From UBA791 sp963602355 (lineage in GTDB: Bacteria; Cyanobacteriota; Vampirovibrionia; Gastranaerophilales; Gastranaerophilaceae), in contig CAVCIU010000039.1 of NCBI GenBank assembly GCA_963602355.1, positions 1 through 16,576 on the forward strand: a stretch of DNA of 16,576 nucleotides. Direction: 5' to 3'. The position numbers were made by a program, and so were the translations under genes. The notes beneath the pieces were generated by a model, which made no database searches, had not been told where the DNA came from, and saw nothing but the letters and a program-made list of their open reading frames with translations. Below, one piece after another: positions 7,596 through 15,154 of this stretch (its first letter is position 1; the number at the start of each line of letters is the position of its first letter).

Positions 7596-7628
7596 GGTCA
7601 TGCTATATAGGGGATAAGGAGGATTATT

Positions 7629-10178
7629 TTGTCTCAACAAAATATATTTCATGACGGTAATATTATACCTGTTAATATAAGAGAAGAAATGAAACGTTCA
7701 TACATTGATTATGCGATGAGTGTAATTGTTGGACGTGCATTGCCAGACGTAAGAGACGGTTTAAAACCAGTTCACCGTAGAATTCTATTTGCTATGAATG
7801 AATTGGGCATGACACCGGATAAACCATTTAAGAAATGTGCCAGAATTGTTGGTGAAGTACTTGGTAAATATCATCCACACGGTGATTCATCTGTATACGA
7901 AGCTTTAGTTCGTATGGCTCAAGATTTTGCAACAAGATACTTAATGATTGATGGTCATGGTAACTTTGGTTCTGTCGATGGTGATAGCGCTGCTGCAATG
8001 CGTTATACTGAGGCAAGAATGCACAAAATCACTCAATCTATGTTAGCTGATATTGATTGTGAAACAATTGATTTTGTACCAAACTTCGATGGGTCATTAG
8101 AAGAACCAGATGTTTTACCTGTAAGATTACCAATGATTTTATTAAACGGTTCTTCTGGTATCGCAGTAGGTATGGCTACAAACATTCCTCCTCACAACGT
8201 AACAGAGGTTATCGATGGTACTGTTGCATTGATTGACAATCCAGATATTACAATTGACGGTTTAATGGAATATATCAAAGGTCCTGATTTCCCAACAGCT
8301 GCAACAATTGTTGGTTTAAACGATATTAAACAAGCTTACGAAACAGGTCGTGGCTCTATTAAAATGTCAGCAGTTGCAACAATTGAAGAACTTCCAGGTG
8401 GCGGTGGTCGTCAAGGCAGAACCGCAATCGTTGTTACAGAAATTCCTTACCAAGTTAACAAAGCAATGTTAATTGAAAAAATTGCAGAACTTGTTAAAGA
8501 CCAAAAAATCACTGGTATTTCAGATTTAAGAGATGAATCAGACAGAGAAGGTATGCGTATCGTTATTGAATTAAAGCGTGATGCAAAACCTGATGTTGTT
8601 AAAAATAACTTATTCAAACACACTCAATTAGCTACAACATTTGGTTACAATATGTTAGCTCTTTGTGGTAAACAGCCTAGATTAATGAACTTGAAACAAG
8701 TTTTAGAAGAGTTCGTTTCTCACCGTGTTGAAATCGTTACACGTAGAACAACTTACTTCTTGAAAAAAGCTAAATTAAGAGCTCACATCTTGGCAGGTTT
8801 ATTAATTGCTTTAGGCTCACTAGATGAAGTTATTGAATTAATCAAAAAATCAAAAACAACTGATGATGCTAGAGAAGGTTTGATGTCTAGATTTGGTCTT
8901 GATGTTGAACAAGCAAATGCAATCCTTGAAATGCAATTAAGAAGATTGACAGGCTTAGAACAAGATAAAATCAAAAATGAATACGATGAATTATTAAAGA
9001 AAATCGAAGAATATGAAGATATTCTTGCTGATAGAAATAAAGTTTTAGCTATCATTAAAACTGAATTGTTAGAAGATAGAGCTAAATATGGTGATGAAAG
9101 AAAAACTCAAATTGTTCCAGAACAAGGTGAAATGAGTATTGAAGATTTAACACCAAATATTCCAATGGCTGTATTTATTACAAATCAAGGATATTTAAAA
9201 CGTATTTCTTTAGATACATTTGATAGACAAAACAGAGCTACAAGAGGCAAGAGCGGTATCAAAACAAAAGAAGATGATGATATTCAACACTTCTTTACTG
9301 CAATGATGCACGATAAAGTTCTATTCTTCAGTTCAAAAGGTACAGTTTATAGCTTGAGTGTATATGACTTCCCAGAAGGTCAAAGACAAGCTAAAGGTTT
9401 ACCAATCGTAAATGTTCTACCAATTGAACAAGGTGAAAAAATTACTGCAGTAGTTCCAGTTAGCGAATTCTCTGCTGATATGAACTTGATTATGTTAACT
9501 AAATCTGGTTATATCAAACGTATTGAATTGAATAACTTTGCTAATATCAGAAGAAACGGTATTATCGCAATTTCATTAGAAGAAAACGATGAATTGAACT
9601 GGGTTAAACTTGCAAAATCAAATGATGAAATTATCATTGGTACAAGCTGTGGTATGGCAATCAGATTTAGCGTATCAGACTTGAGACCATTAGGTAGAAG
9701 TGCAAGAGGTGTTACATCAATGAAACTTCGTACTGGTGATACAATCATTGGTTGTGATATCGTACCTCAAAACTACGATGCAGACTTACTTGTAGTTACA
9801 TCAGACGGTTTTGGTAAACGTTCTAAATTATCAGAATTCAGAACTCAAAACAGAGGCGGTATCGGTCTTATCGCAACTAAATTCAAATCATCAGCATCAA
9901 GATTAGTAGCATTAACTATTGTTGATGAAAATGATGAAGTAATGCTTGTTACTGCAAACGGTATTTGCACAAGACTTAAAGCGGGAGATATTTCTCGTCA
10001 AGGTCGTCCAGCAACAGGTGTAAGAGCTCAAAACTTAGTTGATAATGATGTAGTTGTATCAGTTAACAAGATTGTAAATCCAAATACATCTGACGATTCA
10101 ACTCCAGAAGTAAAAGCTCAAGACGCTAAACCAGCAGATGATGCTGTTCAAACTAAATTAATTGATACTGATATGTAA
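7629..10178 (+). CDS. gyrA: DNA gyrase subunit A
   Basis: An 849-residue type IIA topoisomerase subunit. With GyrB it introduces negative supercoils using ATP. The active-site tyrosine is Y126 in MRYTEARM. The quinolone-determining stretch is HPHGDSSVYEALVRMAQ, with S87 and E91 at the E. coli 83 and 87 positions, so no classical resistance change is seen. Residues from about 500 form the beta-pinwheel C-terminal domain with repeated blades. The GyrA box that marks gyrase over topoisomerase IV is the variant QNRATRGK at 534-541, where most bacteria have Q(R/K)RGG(R/K)G. A later blade has QNRGGIG. The last 35 residues are an acidic, low-complexity tail. The start is TTG at 7629, fixed by AAGGAGG 6 bases upstream. 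ParC is the alternative; length and the full six-blade-like tail favour GyrA. Confidence 0.93.
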   Translation: MSQQNIFHDGNIIPVNIREEMKRSYIDYAMSVIVGRALPDVRDGLKPVHRRILFAMNELGMTPDKPFKKCARIVGEVLGKYHPHGDSSVYEALVRMAQDFATRYLMIDGHGNFGSVDGDSAAAMRYTEARMHKITQSMLADIDCETIDFVPNFDGSLEEPDVLPVRLPMILLNGSSGIAVGMATNIPPHNVTEVIDGTVALIDNPDITIDGLMEYIKGPDFPTAATIVGLNDIKQAYETGRGSIKMSAVATIEELPGGGGRQGRTAIVVTEIPYQVNKAMLIEKIAELVKDQKITGISDLRDESDREGMRIVIELKRDAKPDVVKNNLFKHTQLATTFGYNMLALCGKQPRLMNLKQVLEEFVSHRVEIVTRRTTYFLKKAKLRAHILAGLLIALGSLDEVIELIKKSKTTDDAREGLMSRFGLDVEQANAILEMQLRRLTGLEQDKIKNEYDELLKKIEEYEDILADRNKVLAIIKTELLEDRAKYGDERKTQIVPEQGEMSIEDLTPNIPMAVFITNQGYLKRISLDTFDRQNRATRGKSGIKTKEDDDIQHFFTAMMHDKVLFFSSKGTVYSLSVYDFPEGQRQAKGLPIVNVLPIEQGEKITAVVPVSEFSADMNLIMLTKSGYIKRIELNNFANIRRNGIIAISLEENDELNWVKLAKSNDEIIIGTSCGMAIRFSVSDLRPLGRSARGVTSMKLRTGDTIIGCDIVPQNYDADLLVVTSDGFGKRSKLSEFRTQNRGGIGLIATKFKSSASRLVALTIVDENDEVMLVTANGICTRLKAGDISRQGRPATGVRAQNLVDNDVVVSVNKIVNPNTSDDSTPEVKAQDAKPADDAVQTKLIDTDM

Positions 10179-10209
10179 TTGAGTTAACGCTCTTTACAAT
10201 GGAAGAAAG

Positions 10210-10455
10210 ATGAAAAATTTATATAATTTTGAAGATTGGAAAGATATACAAGAACATCAAATGATAGGGGAGATTTTACTAGAATCTGGTAAAATCAACC
10301 TTATTCATTTAGGTATGGCTTTAGATATTCAACGTTTTCAAAAACTTCCATTAGGTGAAATCTTCGTAAATATGAGAGTCCTATCAGTTGATGACTTGAA
10401 TACAGCCTTAGATTTACAAAAGAAAATTGATAAAATGATTGATGAAAAAGTTTAG
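10210..10455 (+). CDS. Stand-alone MshEN-like (GspE/PilB N-terminal) domain protein
   Basis: An 81-residue protein consisting almost entirely of two 24-residue copies of the MshEN pattern (RLGxxL...G...L..AL..Q). The copies are at residues 18-41 and 47-70, with the family's usual 5-residue spacer (RFQKL). The G, L, AL and Q positions are kept with a 29-residue period (for example G20 and G49, Q41 and Q70). In MshE-type ATPases this domain binds cyclic di-GMP, but here the leading arginine of each copy is replaced (M18 and P47), so nucleotide binding is doubtful. There is no ATPase domain attached or nearby. ATG 10210 has GGAAG 4 bases upstream. It lies 31 bases after gyrA and 14 bases before the radical SAM gene, probably on the same transcript. 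Confidence 0.7.
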   Translation: MKNLYNFEDWKDIQEHQMIGEILLESGKINLIHLGMALDIQRFQKLPLGEIFVNMRVLSVDDLNTALDLQKKIDKMIDEKV

Positions 10456-10469
10456 TAGGTTATTTTATT

Positions 10470-11993
10470 TTGGGTAGTGAAATTTATTTATATAGTGTAA
10501 ATCAAATGAAGTCTCCAGATGTCAATCTTTGGATGTGTTTCCCTTCAATTTATTCTTTTTCACTATCATCTTTAGGTTATTTGTGGATTTGTAAAGAATT
10601 TGATGAAAGAAATGATGTTTTTGTAGAAAGAGTTTGCTCTGATACTGATAAAACTCATTTAAGACCAAATGAAGTTGATATAATGGCTTTTTCATTTTCT
10701 TTCGATTTAGATTTTTTAAATGTTTTCAAAATGCTTGAAAAATATAATATTCCTCTAAAATCAGAATATAGAGATGAAAGCTATCCGTTGATTATGGTTG
10801 GTGGACCTGTAGTTACAGCAAATCCTATGCCATATTCAAAATTCTTCGATGTTTGCTTTATCGGAGATGGTGAAGGTTTAAATTCTAAGGTTATTGATAT
10901 TTATAAAGAAAATAGAGGAAAATCGAAAGACGAAATTTTAAAAGCTTTGTCTGATGTCGAAGGAGTTTTTGTTCCTAAGTACAAAAAAGATGTTAACAAA
11001 TCTACTGTAAAATTGGACAATTGCGTTTATACACCAATAATTTCAGAAGATGCGTATTTTAAAAATACGTTTATTGTTGAAATTGCAAGAGGTTGTTCAA
11101 ATTGTTGTGCTTTTTGTCTAGCTTCTTATTTGAACTTACCTCAAAGAAATGTTCAATTAGACAAAGTTCTAGAAGCTCTAGAGTTGGGTTTAAGTTTTAC
11201 AAATAAAATTGCATTACTTGGTGCAAATGTCTGCGCTCACCCTAATATGGAAGCTATTTGTAATTTTATTTTAGAAAAGGTTTCAGAAGGTAGAGAAATT
11301 GAGATGACTCTTTCTTCGCTTCGTGCTGATAAGCTTTCACCTCTAGTTGTAAAAACCTTGGTTAGAACTGGTCAAAAATCGGCTACTGTCGCATTAGAAG
11401 CGGGTAGTGAGAGACTTAGAAAAGTTATCAATAAACATATTTCTAAAGAACAATTTTACAATACTGTAAAAATTGCAATGGAGAACGGTTTAAAAGCCTT
11501 AAAAGTGTATTGCATGTATGGTATTCCTTCTGAAACGCAAGAAGATTTAGAAGAATTGGTTGAATTTGCAAAAGATTTGAAAAAAACTTACAAAGGTTTT
11601 GAATTGTCTTATGCGTTTGCAACCTTTGTTCCAAAACCTCACACACCTTTCCAATGGTGTAGAAGAGAAGACTCTAAATCTTTAGAAAAGAAAGAAATGT
11701 TTTTGAAAAAAGAATTCCATAAATTAGGCTTGAAAGCTTCTTTCTCAAGCATTAAATGGGATTATTTCCAAACTGTTTTATCAAGAGGCGATGAAACACT
11801 TACAGATTATTTATTAGAAGTGTACAAAAACGGTGCAAATTTGGGAGCATTTAAAAAATCTGCAAAAGGGTTAATTAATCTTTCTGATTTTACAGATGAG
11901 ATTGATGTTAAATCTGAATTACCTTGGGATTTTATTAAATTCAATCCAAACAAGAATGCACTACTTCAAGAACACAGTAGATTACTATTCTAA
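10470..11993 (+). CDS. B12-binding-type radical SAM protein
   Basis: A 507-residue radical SAM enzyme. The [4Fe-4S] motif is C209, C213 and C216 within ARGCSNCCAFC, which fits CxxxCxxC. The N-terminal 190 residues resemble the cobalamin-binding-like Rossmann domain of this group: MVGGPVVTANPMPYSKFFD, then CFIGDGEG. After the cluster come ALEAGSERLRKVINK and YGIPSETQEDLEEL, both typical SAM-barrel strands. This architecture matches the uncharacterised YgiQ/TIGR03960-like group, where substrates are mostly unknown; no cobalamin-binding DxHxxG is seen. The start is uncertain. TTG 10470 keeps the first beta strand (GSEIYLYSVN), with AGG 10 bases upstream; ATG 10506 is the alternative and would remove it. 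It is probably cotranscribed with gyrA, and ends 78 bases before the next operon. Confidence 0.87.
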   Translation: MGSEIYLYSVNQMKSPDVNLWMCFPSIYSFSLSSLGYLWICKEFDERNDVFVERVCSDTDKTHLRPNEVDIMAFSFSFDLDFLNVFKMLEKYNIPLKSEYRDESYPLIMVGGPVVTANPMPYSKFFDVCFIGDGEGLNSKVIDIYKENRGKSKDEILKALSDVEGVFVPKYKKDVNKSTVKLDNCVYTPIISEDAYFKNTFIVEIARGCSNCCAFCLASYLNLPQRNVQLDKVLEALELGLSFTNKIALLGANVCAHPNMEAICNFILEKVSEGREIEMTLSSLRADKLSPLVVKTLVRTGQKSATVALEAGSERLRKVINKHISKEQFYNTVKIAMENGLKALKVYCMYGIPSETQEDLEELVEFAKDLKKTYKGFELSYAFATFVPKPHTPFQWCRREDSKSLEKKEMFLKKEFHKLGLKASFSSIKWDYFQTVLSRGDETLTDYLLEVYKNGANLGAFKKSAKGLINLSDFTDEIDVKSELPWDFIKFNPNKNALLQEHSRLLF

Positions 11994-12013
11994 TTCACAT
12001 TTTGTAATAACTT

Positions 12014-12042
12014 TTGTAATTTCATTATGTGAGTTATACAAT
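12014..12042 (+). promoter_or_regulatory. Sigma70-type promoter of the symporter operon
   Basis: TTGTAA (12014-12019) and TACAAT (12037-12042) are separated by exactly 17 bases. Start near 12049 gives a short leader that includes the GAGGA ribosome binding site before ATG 12072. It is the best two-box promoter in the window and would drive the five overlapping genes to 16217. Confidence 0.55.
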
Positions 12043-12071
12043 TTATATATCAGACTTATGAGGAAATTTAT

Positions 12072-13394
12072 ATGAAATTACATATGCAAATTTTAATTGC
12101 ACTTGGTTTAGGTTTAAAACGTAACTGGCACATTTTTTTCGGTATTGTTGCTGGTATTATTGTTGGTATATTTTTACACGGACAAGAAAATACTTTTATA
12201 ATTAACTTTTTAACATTTGTCGGACAAGTGTTCATTAGATTAATTCAAATGGTTGTAATTCCTTTAGTTGTGTCAGCAATTATTATTGGTATTTCAAGCG
12301 TTGGTGATAATAAATTGCTAGCTGTCTTTGGTAAAAAAATGGTACTATATTACGGTATAATCACGGTTGCCGCTGTTACGATTGGTACAGTTTTAGCTTT
12401 GGTTGTTCAACCAGGGGTTGGTGCAATCAATTACATCAATCACGAAGCTGCTGTTGATATTCAAGAACAAGTTGCTGCTACAATTGAACAACAACGTGGT
12501 AATATGTTAAACTTATTCTTAGGTTTTATTCCTAAAAACCCAGTTGAAGTATTCGCAAATGGTGCAATGGTTCCTGTTATTGCTTTTGTATTATTGTTTG
12601 CAGTCGCATTTGCTAAAATTGGTGAAATTTCTAGACCAGTTATTTCATTCTTTGAATCAATCTTTGCTGCTACAATGAAGGTTACTGATTGGATTATGTA
12701 TTTTGCAGCTCCTGGTGTATTTGCGTTAACTGCGGTTGCTATCGCAAATTATGGGGTTACAATTTTTGAAAGTATATCAAAATATTTGATTGTTTTATTT
12801 ATTGCTTTTGCAATACAATTTTTTGTTGTATATCCATTATTTTTAAAGACTTTCTCAAAAGTTCCAGTAATAATGTTATATACAGCAATGGCTGAAGCGA
12901 TGATGGTTGCTTTTGGTACCGCAAGTTCATCAGCAACGTTACCTCTAACAATTGCTTGTTGTGAAAAAAGAGGTATTTCTCATAAGATTTCAAGCTTTGT
13001 TCTTCCTCTAGGTGCAACATTGAATATGGACGCTACTGCAATCGTTCAAGTTGTTGCAGTTATCTTCTTAGCACAAGCTTATGGTGTTGCATTGACTCCA
13101 TTCTTGATTTTACAAATTGCATTCTTAGCAATCGTTGCATCAAGTACTTGTGCTGGTATTCCTGGTACAGGTTTGATTACAGTTGCTCTTATCCTTAACG
13201 GTATGGGCTTATCTCCAGAACAACTTGTTGCAGGTTTCGCATTCTTATTCACAATCGACAGATTAACAGATATGTTCGGAACTATGTTAAATGTTCTTTC
13301 TGATGCGGTTGTTGCGGCTGCTATTGCTGATAATCAAAACGAAATCAATTATGATTTATTAAATAATCCAGAAGCTTATAATGAGGTTATTTAA
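12072..13394 (+). CDS. DAACS-family Na+/H+-coupled amino acid or dicarboxylate symporter
   Basis: A 440-residue inner-membrane carrier of the dicarboxylate/amino acid:cation symporter family (GltP, DctA, SstT relatives), of normal length. Eight membrane helices and two re-entrant hairpins can be followed. Hairpin 1 is GTASSSATLPLT (282-293); the cation motif is the variant NMDAT in LGATLNMDATAI; hairpin 2 is SSTCAGIPGTG; the last helix is DRLTDMFGTMLNVLSDA from residue 396. D396, D400 and N407 match conserved cation and amino-group ligands. Neither of the arginines that bind the acidic side chain is present: hairpin 1 has A284 and the last helix has G403 at those sites. A neutral substrate such as serine, threonine, alanine or cystine is therefore more likely than glutamate. 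AGGA lies 7 bases before the ATG. The stop overlaps the next start (TAATG). Confidence 0.93.
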   Translation: MKLHMQILIALGLGLKRNWHIFFGIVAGIIVGIFLHGQENTFIINFLTFVGQVFIRLIQMVVIPLVVSAIIIGISSVGDNKLLAVFGKKMVLYYGIITVAAVTIGTVLALVVQPGVGAINYINHEAAVDIQEQVAATIEQQRGNMLNLFLGFIPKNPVEVFANGAMVPVIAFVLLFAVAFAKIGEISRPVISFFESIFAATMKVTDWIMYFAAPGVFALTAVAIANYGVTIFESISKYLIVLFIAFAIQFFVVYPLFLKTFSKVPVIMLYTAMAEAMMVAFGTASSSATLPLTIACCEKRGISHKISSFVLPLGATLNMDATAIVQVVAVIFLAQAYGVALTPFLILQIAFLAIVASSTCAGIPGTGLITVALILNGMGLSPEQLVAGFAFLFTIDRLTDMFGTMLNVLSDAVVAAAIADNQNEINYDLLNNPEAYNEVI

Positions 13395-14131
13395 TGAGTT
13401 TAGAGTTGGAAGGTAAGAAATATATCGCTTTTTGGGGCTATCCTGATCCAGAAGTTATTAAAAATTTGAGAACTTTTTATCCCCAATTGGAATGGCTTGA
13501 TTTGGATATCGATTTTAATGCGCCAGATTTAAATCTTTTGCCAGATGTTTCTTGCAAGATTATTAAAAATTTGATTAACAATGCGTTTTTCTATCGTGAT
13601 AAAATTTTTAAAATCGTTGCTGCCACTGGTAAAGAAAAATGTGATTCTGGTTGGATTGCAGCTACATTGCTTGAAAAGTATGGTTTTGATGTTATTCAAA
13701 CAAGATATGAAAACATTGAAAATCCAAAACCTCTTGTTTATTCAACCTCAAACTTACCGTTGTTTGACAAGGTTAATTTGATTATGAATTCTATTCCAAG
13801 TCCAATTAAGGTGGATTGTGAATACGTTCAGCCAAAATTTGGTTTTTGGGGTGTTCCTCCAAACGATATTGATATTTTAAAATTGTTTCCAAATGAAACA
13901 CACCTTTATGGTTGGGTAAGATGTTGTGAGGCTGGTGTTCCTGCTGATATTGAAATGGAAATGTTTGTTGATGAAAATGTTCCTACTGTGTTTTATTCAC
14001 AAGCTTTCTGTGCAAAAGGTCAATTGGCAAAATATTTAGCAGATAAATATTCTGGGCTTTATATTGATATTGATGATTATTCAACAAATTCTATAAAAGC
14101 TAAGATTGAAGCATTCTTGAGGTTAAGATAA
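13394..14131 (+). CDS. Cysteine-rich protein with internal duplication, possible activase partner
   Basis: A 245-residue protein that I do not recognise as a named family. It contains two related halves. IAFWGYPDPEVIKNL (11-25) matches FGFWGVPPNDIDILKL (149-164). KCDSGWIAATLLEKYG (82-97) matches FCAKGQLAKYLADKYS (205-220), placing C83 and C206 in register. Other cysteines are C54, C142, C177 and C178. The tail has an FC, a helix, a strand ending YIDIDDYS (223-230), then KAKIEAFLRL (235-244). This order recalls the end of 2-hydroxyacyl-CoA dehydratase subunits (HgdB/BcrC), where a cluster cysteine is followed by a Rossmann-like strand and an RIEAF-type helix. It is far shorter than those (about 380 residues or more). 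No signal peptide is visible. Its start overlaps the symporter stop by one base, and its stop overlaps the activase start by one base. Confidence 0.7.
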   Translation: MSLELEGKKYIAFWGYPDPEVIKNLRTFYPQLEWLDLDIDFNAPDLNLLPDVSCKIIKNLINNAFFYRDKIFKIVAATGKEKCDSGWIAATLLEKYGFDVIQTRYENIENPKPLVYSTSNLPLFDKVNLIMNSIPSPIKVDCEYVQPKFGFWGVPPNDIDILKLFPNETHLYGWVRCCEAGVPADIEMEMFVDENVPTVFYSQAFCAKGQLAKYLADKYSGLYIDIDDYSTNSIKAKIEAFLRLR

Positions 14132-14805
14132 TGGCTATATATATTGATGCAGGTACAACATATACAAAAGCTATTGTGGTTAACGAATCTGTTTTAGATT
14201 TGTTGCCTTATCTTCACCATGAGCAAAATGGTAGAAAATATTATATTTTCCCTTCAAAATTGCTGAAAAATATGAATTTTAAAATAACAAAAGCTTGCGG
14301 TCATATGGGTGGAGCTTGTGAAAATGAGATTGTTGCAATGTCTTTGGGTGCAAAAGACATCGTAGAATCTAATTCAACTATTCTTGATTTAGGTAGTCGT
14401 GATGCAAAGTGGATTAGATTTAAAGATAAAAAGTTTGCAGATATGGATTGGAATACATCTTGCGCAAGTTCAACTGGCGCAACTGTTGAAATGCTTTTGA
14501 AATTCTATGATATTTCTGCTCACGAACTTGAATTTAATAAAGAAAAATACGTTGTAACTTGTGGTATTTTTGGTTTAGAAAAAATTATGGACGATATCGC
14601 AAGTGGTACTCCTGCAAATATTGCGGTTTCAAAATTTGTACACGGTATTGCGTATAATGCGTGGAGTTTTGCTAAAAAACCTAAGAAGATTTATCTTTCT
14701 GGTGGTTTTTGTAATAATAAATGCTTTGTGGATTGTCTAAAAAATTACTGCGAAGTTGTTATATTAGGTCAATTTGTTCTTTGCGAAGGTCTAATGAATG
14801 AATAA
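14131..14805 (+). CDS. BcrA/BadF/HgdC-type activase-like ATPase
   Basis: A 224-residue ASKHA-fold ATPase of the 2-hydroxyacyl-CoA dehydratase activator and benzoyl-CoA reductase ATPase family. Phosphate loop 1 is DAGTTYTK (6-13) and loop 2 is DLGSRDAK (86-93, usually DIGGQDxK). NEIVAMSLGA (65-74) matches the family's EI..HA.GA segment. C111 in NTSCASSTGA and C144 in VTCGIFG fall where the activator dimer holds its bridging [4Fe-4S] cluster. LSGGFCNNK (189-197) is the adenosine-site motif. Known members use ATP to push one electron to a partner reductase or dehydratase. It is shorter than HgdC (about 260) and several motif positions are changed. No canonical dehydratase or reductase gene is in the window; the overlapping upstream Cys protein is the only candidate partner. 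Eight bases overlap yraN. Confidence 0.82.
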   Translation: MAIYIDAGTTYTKAIVVNESVLDLLPYLHHEQNGRKYYIFPSKLLKNMNFKITKACGHMGGACENEIVAMSLGAKDIVESNSTILDLGSRDAKWIRFKDKKFADMDWNTSCASSTGATVEMLLKFYDISAHELEFNKEKYVVTCGIFGLEKIMDDIASGTPANIAVSKFVHGIAYNAWSFAKKPKKIYLSGGFCNNKCFVDCLKNYCEVVILGQFVLCEGLMNE

Positions 14806-15154
14806 TGTAAAAATAGGTTCTGCAGGAGAAGATTTAGCAAAAAGATACCTTGAAGATAATGGGTACGAAATTCTAGATACAAACGTTAAGTTTTCAAGAT
14901 TTTGTGAAATTGATATTATCGCAAAAATAAAAAAGACACTTGTTTTTGTTGAGGTTAAAACCCGTAAATCTGATGCTTTTGGAACTCCAGCTGAAGCAAT
15001 TACTAAAACAAAGTATCAAAATATTAAAAAAGGCGTTTATTTTTATTTACAAGACAATAAAATAAAGTATGATAAGTATAGAATAGATTTGATTTCAATA
15101 ACTTTGAAACCTGAATTGAAGATTGAACATATAGAAAATATTTGTTATGGATAA
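14798..15154 (+). CDS. yraN: UPF0102/YraN family nuclease-fold protein
   Basis: A 118-residue protein of the YraN (UPF0102) family, which has a restriction-endonuclease-like fold related to Holliday-junction resolvases. Its role is poorly defined. The family features are all present: GSAGEDLAKRYLEDNGYEIL (7-26), CEIDIIA (36-42), LVFVEVKTR (48-56) and AFGTPAEAI (60-68). E11, D39, E52 and K54 fit the PD-(D/E)xK active-site arrangement. Length is normal. The start at 14798 overlaps the end of the activase gene by 8 bases. Its stop at 15154 overlaps the winged-helix gene by 8 bases. Bacterial yraN genes often sit beside rnhB or rsmI-type genes; neither is present here. Confidence 0.93.
   Translation: MNNVKIGSAGEDLAKRYLEDNGYEILDTNVKFSRFCEIDIIAKIKKTLVFVEVKTRKSDAFGTPAEAITKTKYQNIKKGVYFYLQDNKIKYDKYRIDLISITLKPELKIEHIENICYG

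Noticed and set aside
7601..7609. TGC-TATATA as the gyrA -10.
   Set aside because: It would start transcription at the ribosome binding site itself; TGT-TACAAT 14 bases upstream gives a normal leader.
7629..10178. ParC (topoisomerase IV subunit A) instead of GyrA, because the canonical GyrA box is absent.
   Set aside because: The box is present in variant form, a later QNRGG-type blade motif is seen, and the full-length pinwheel tail and acidic end fit GyrA.
11996..12031. CACAT/ATGTG inverted repeat after the radical SAM gene as a terminator.
   Set aside because: Only 5 base pairs with a 26-base loop, no T run, and it overlaps the much better promoter.
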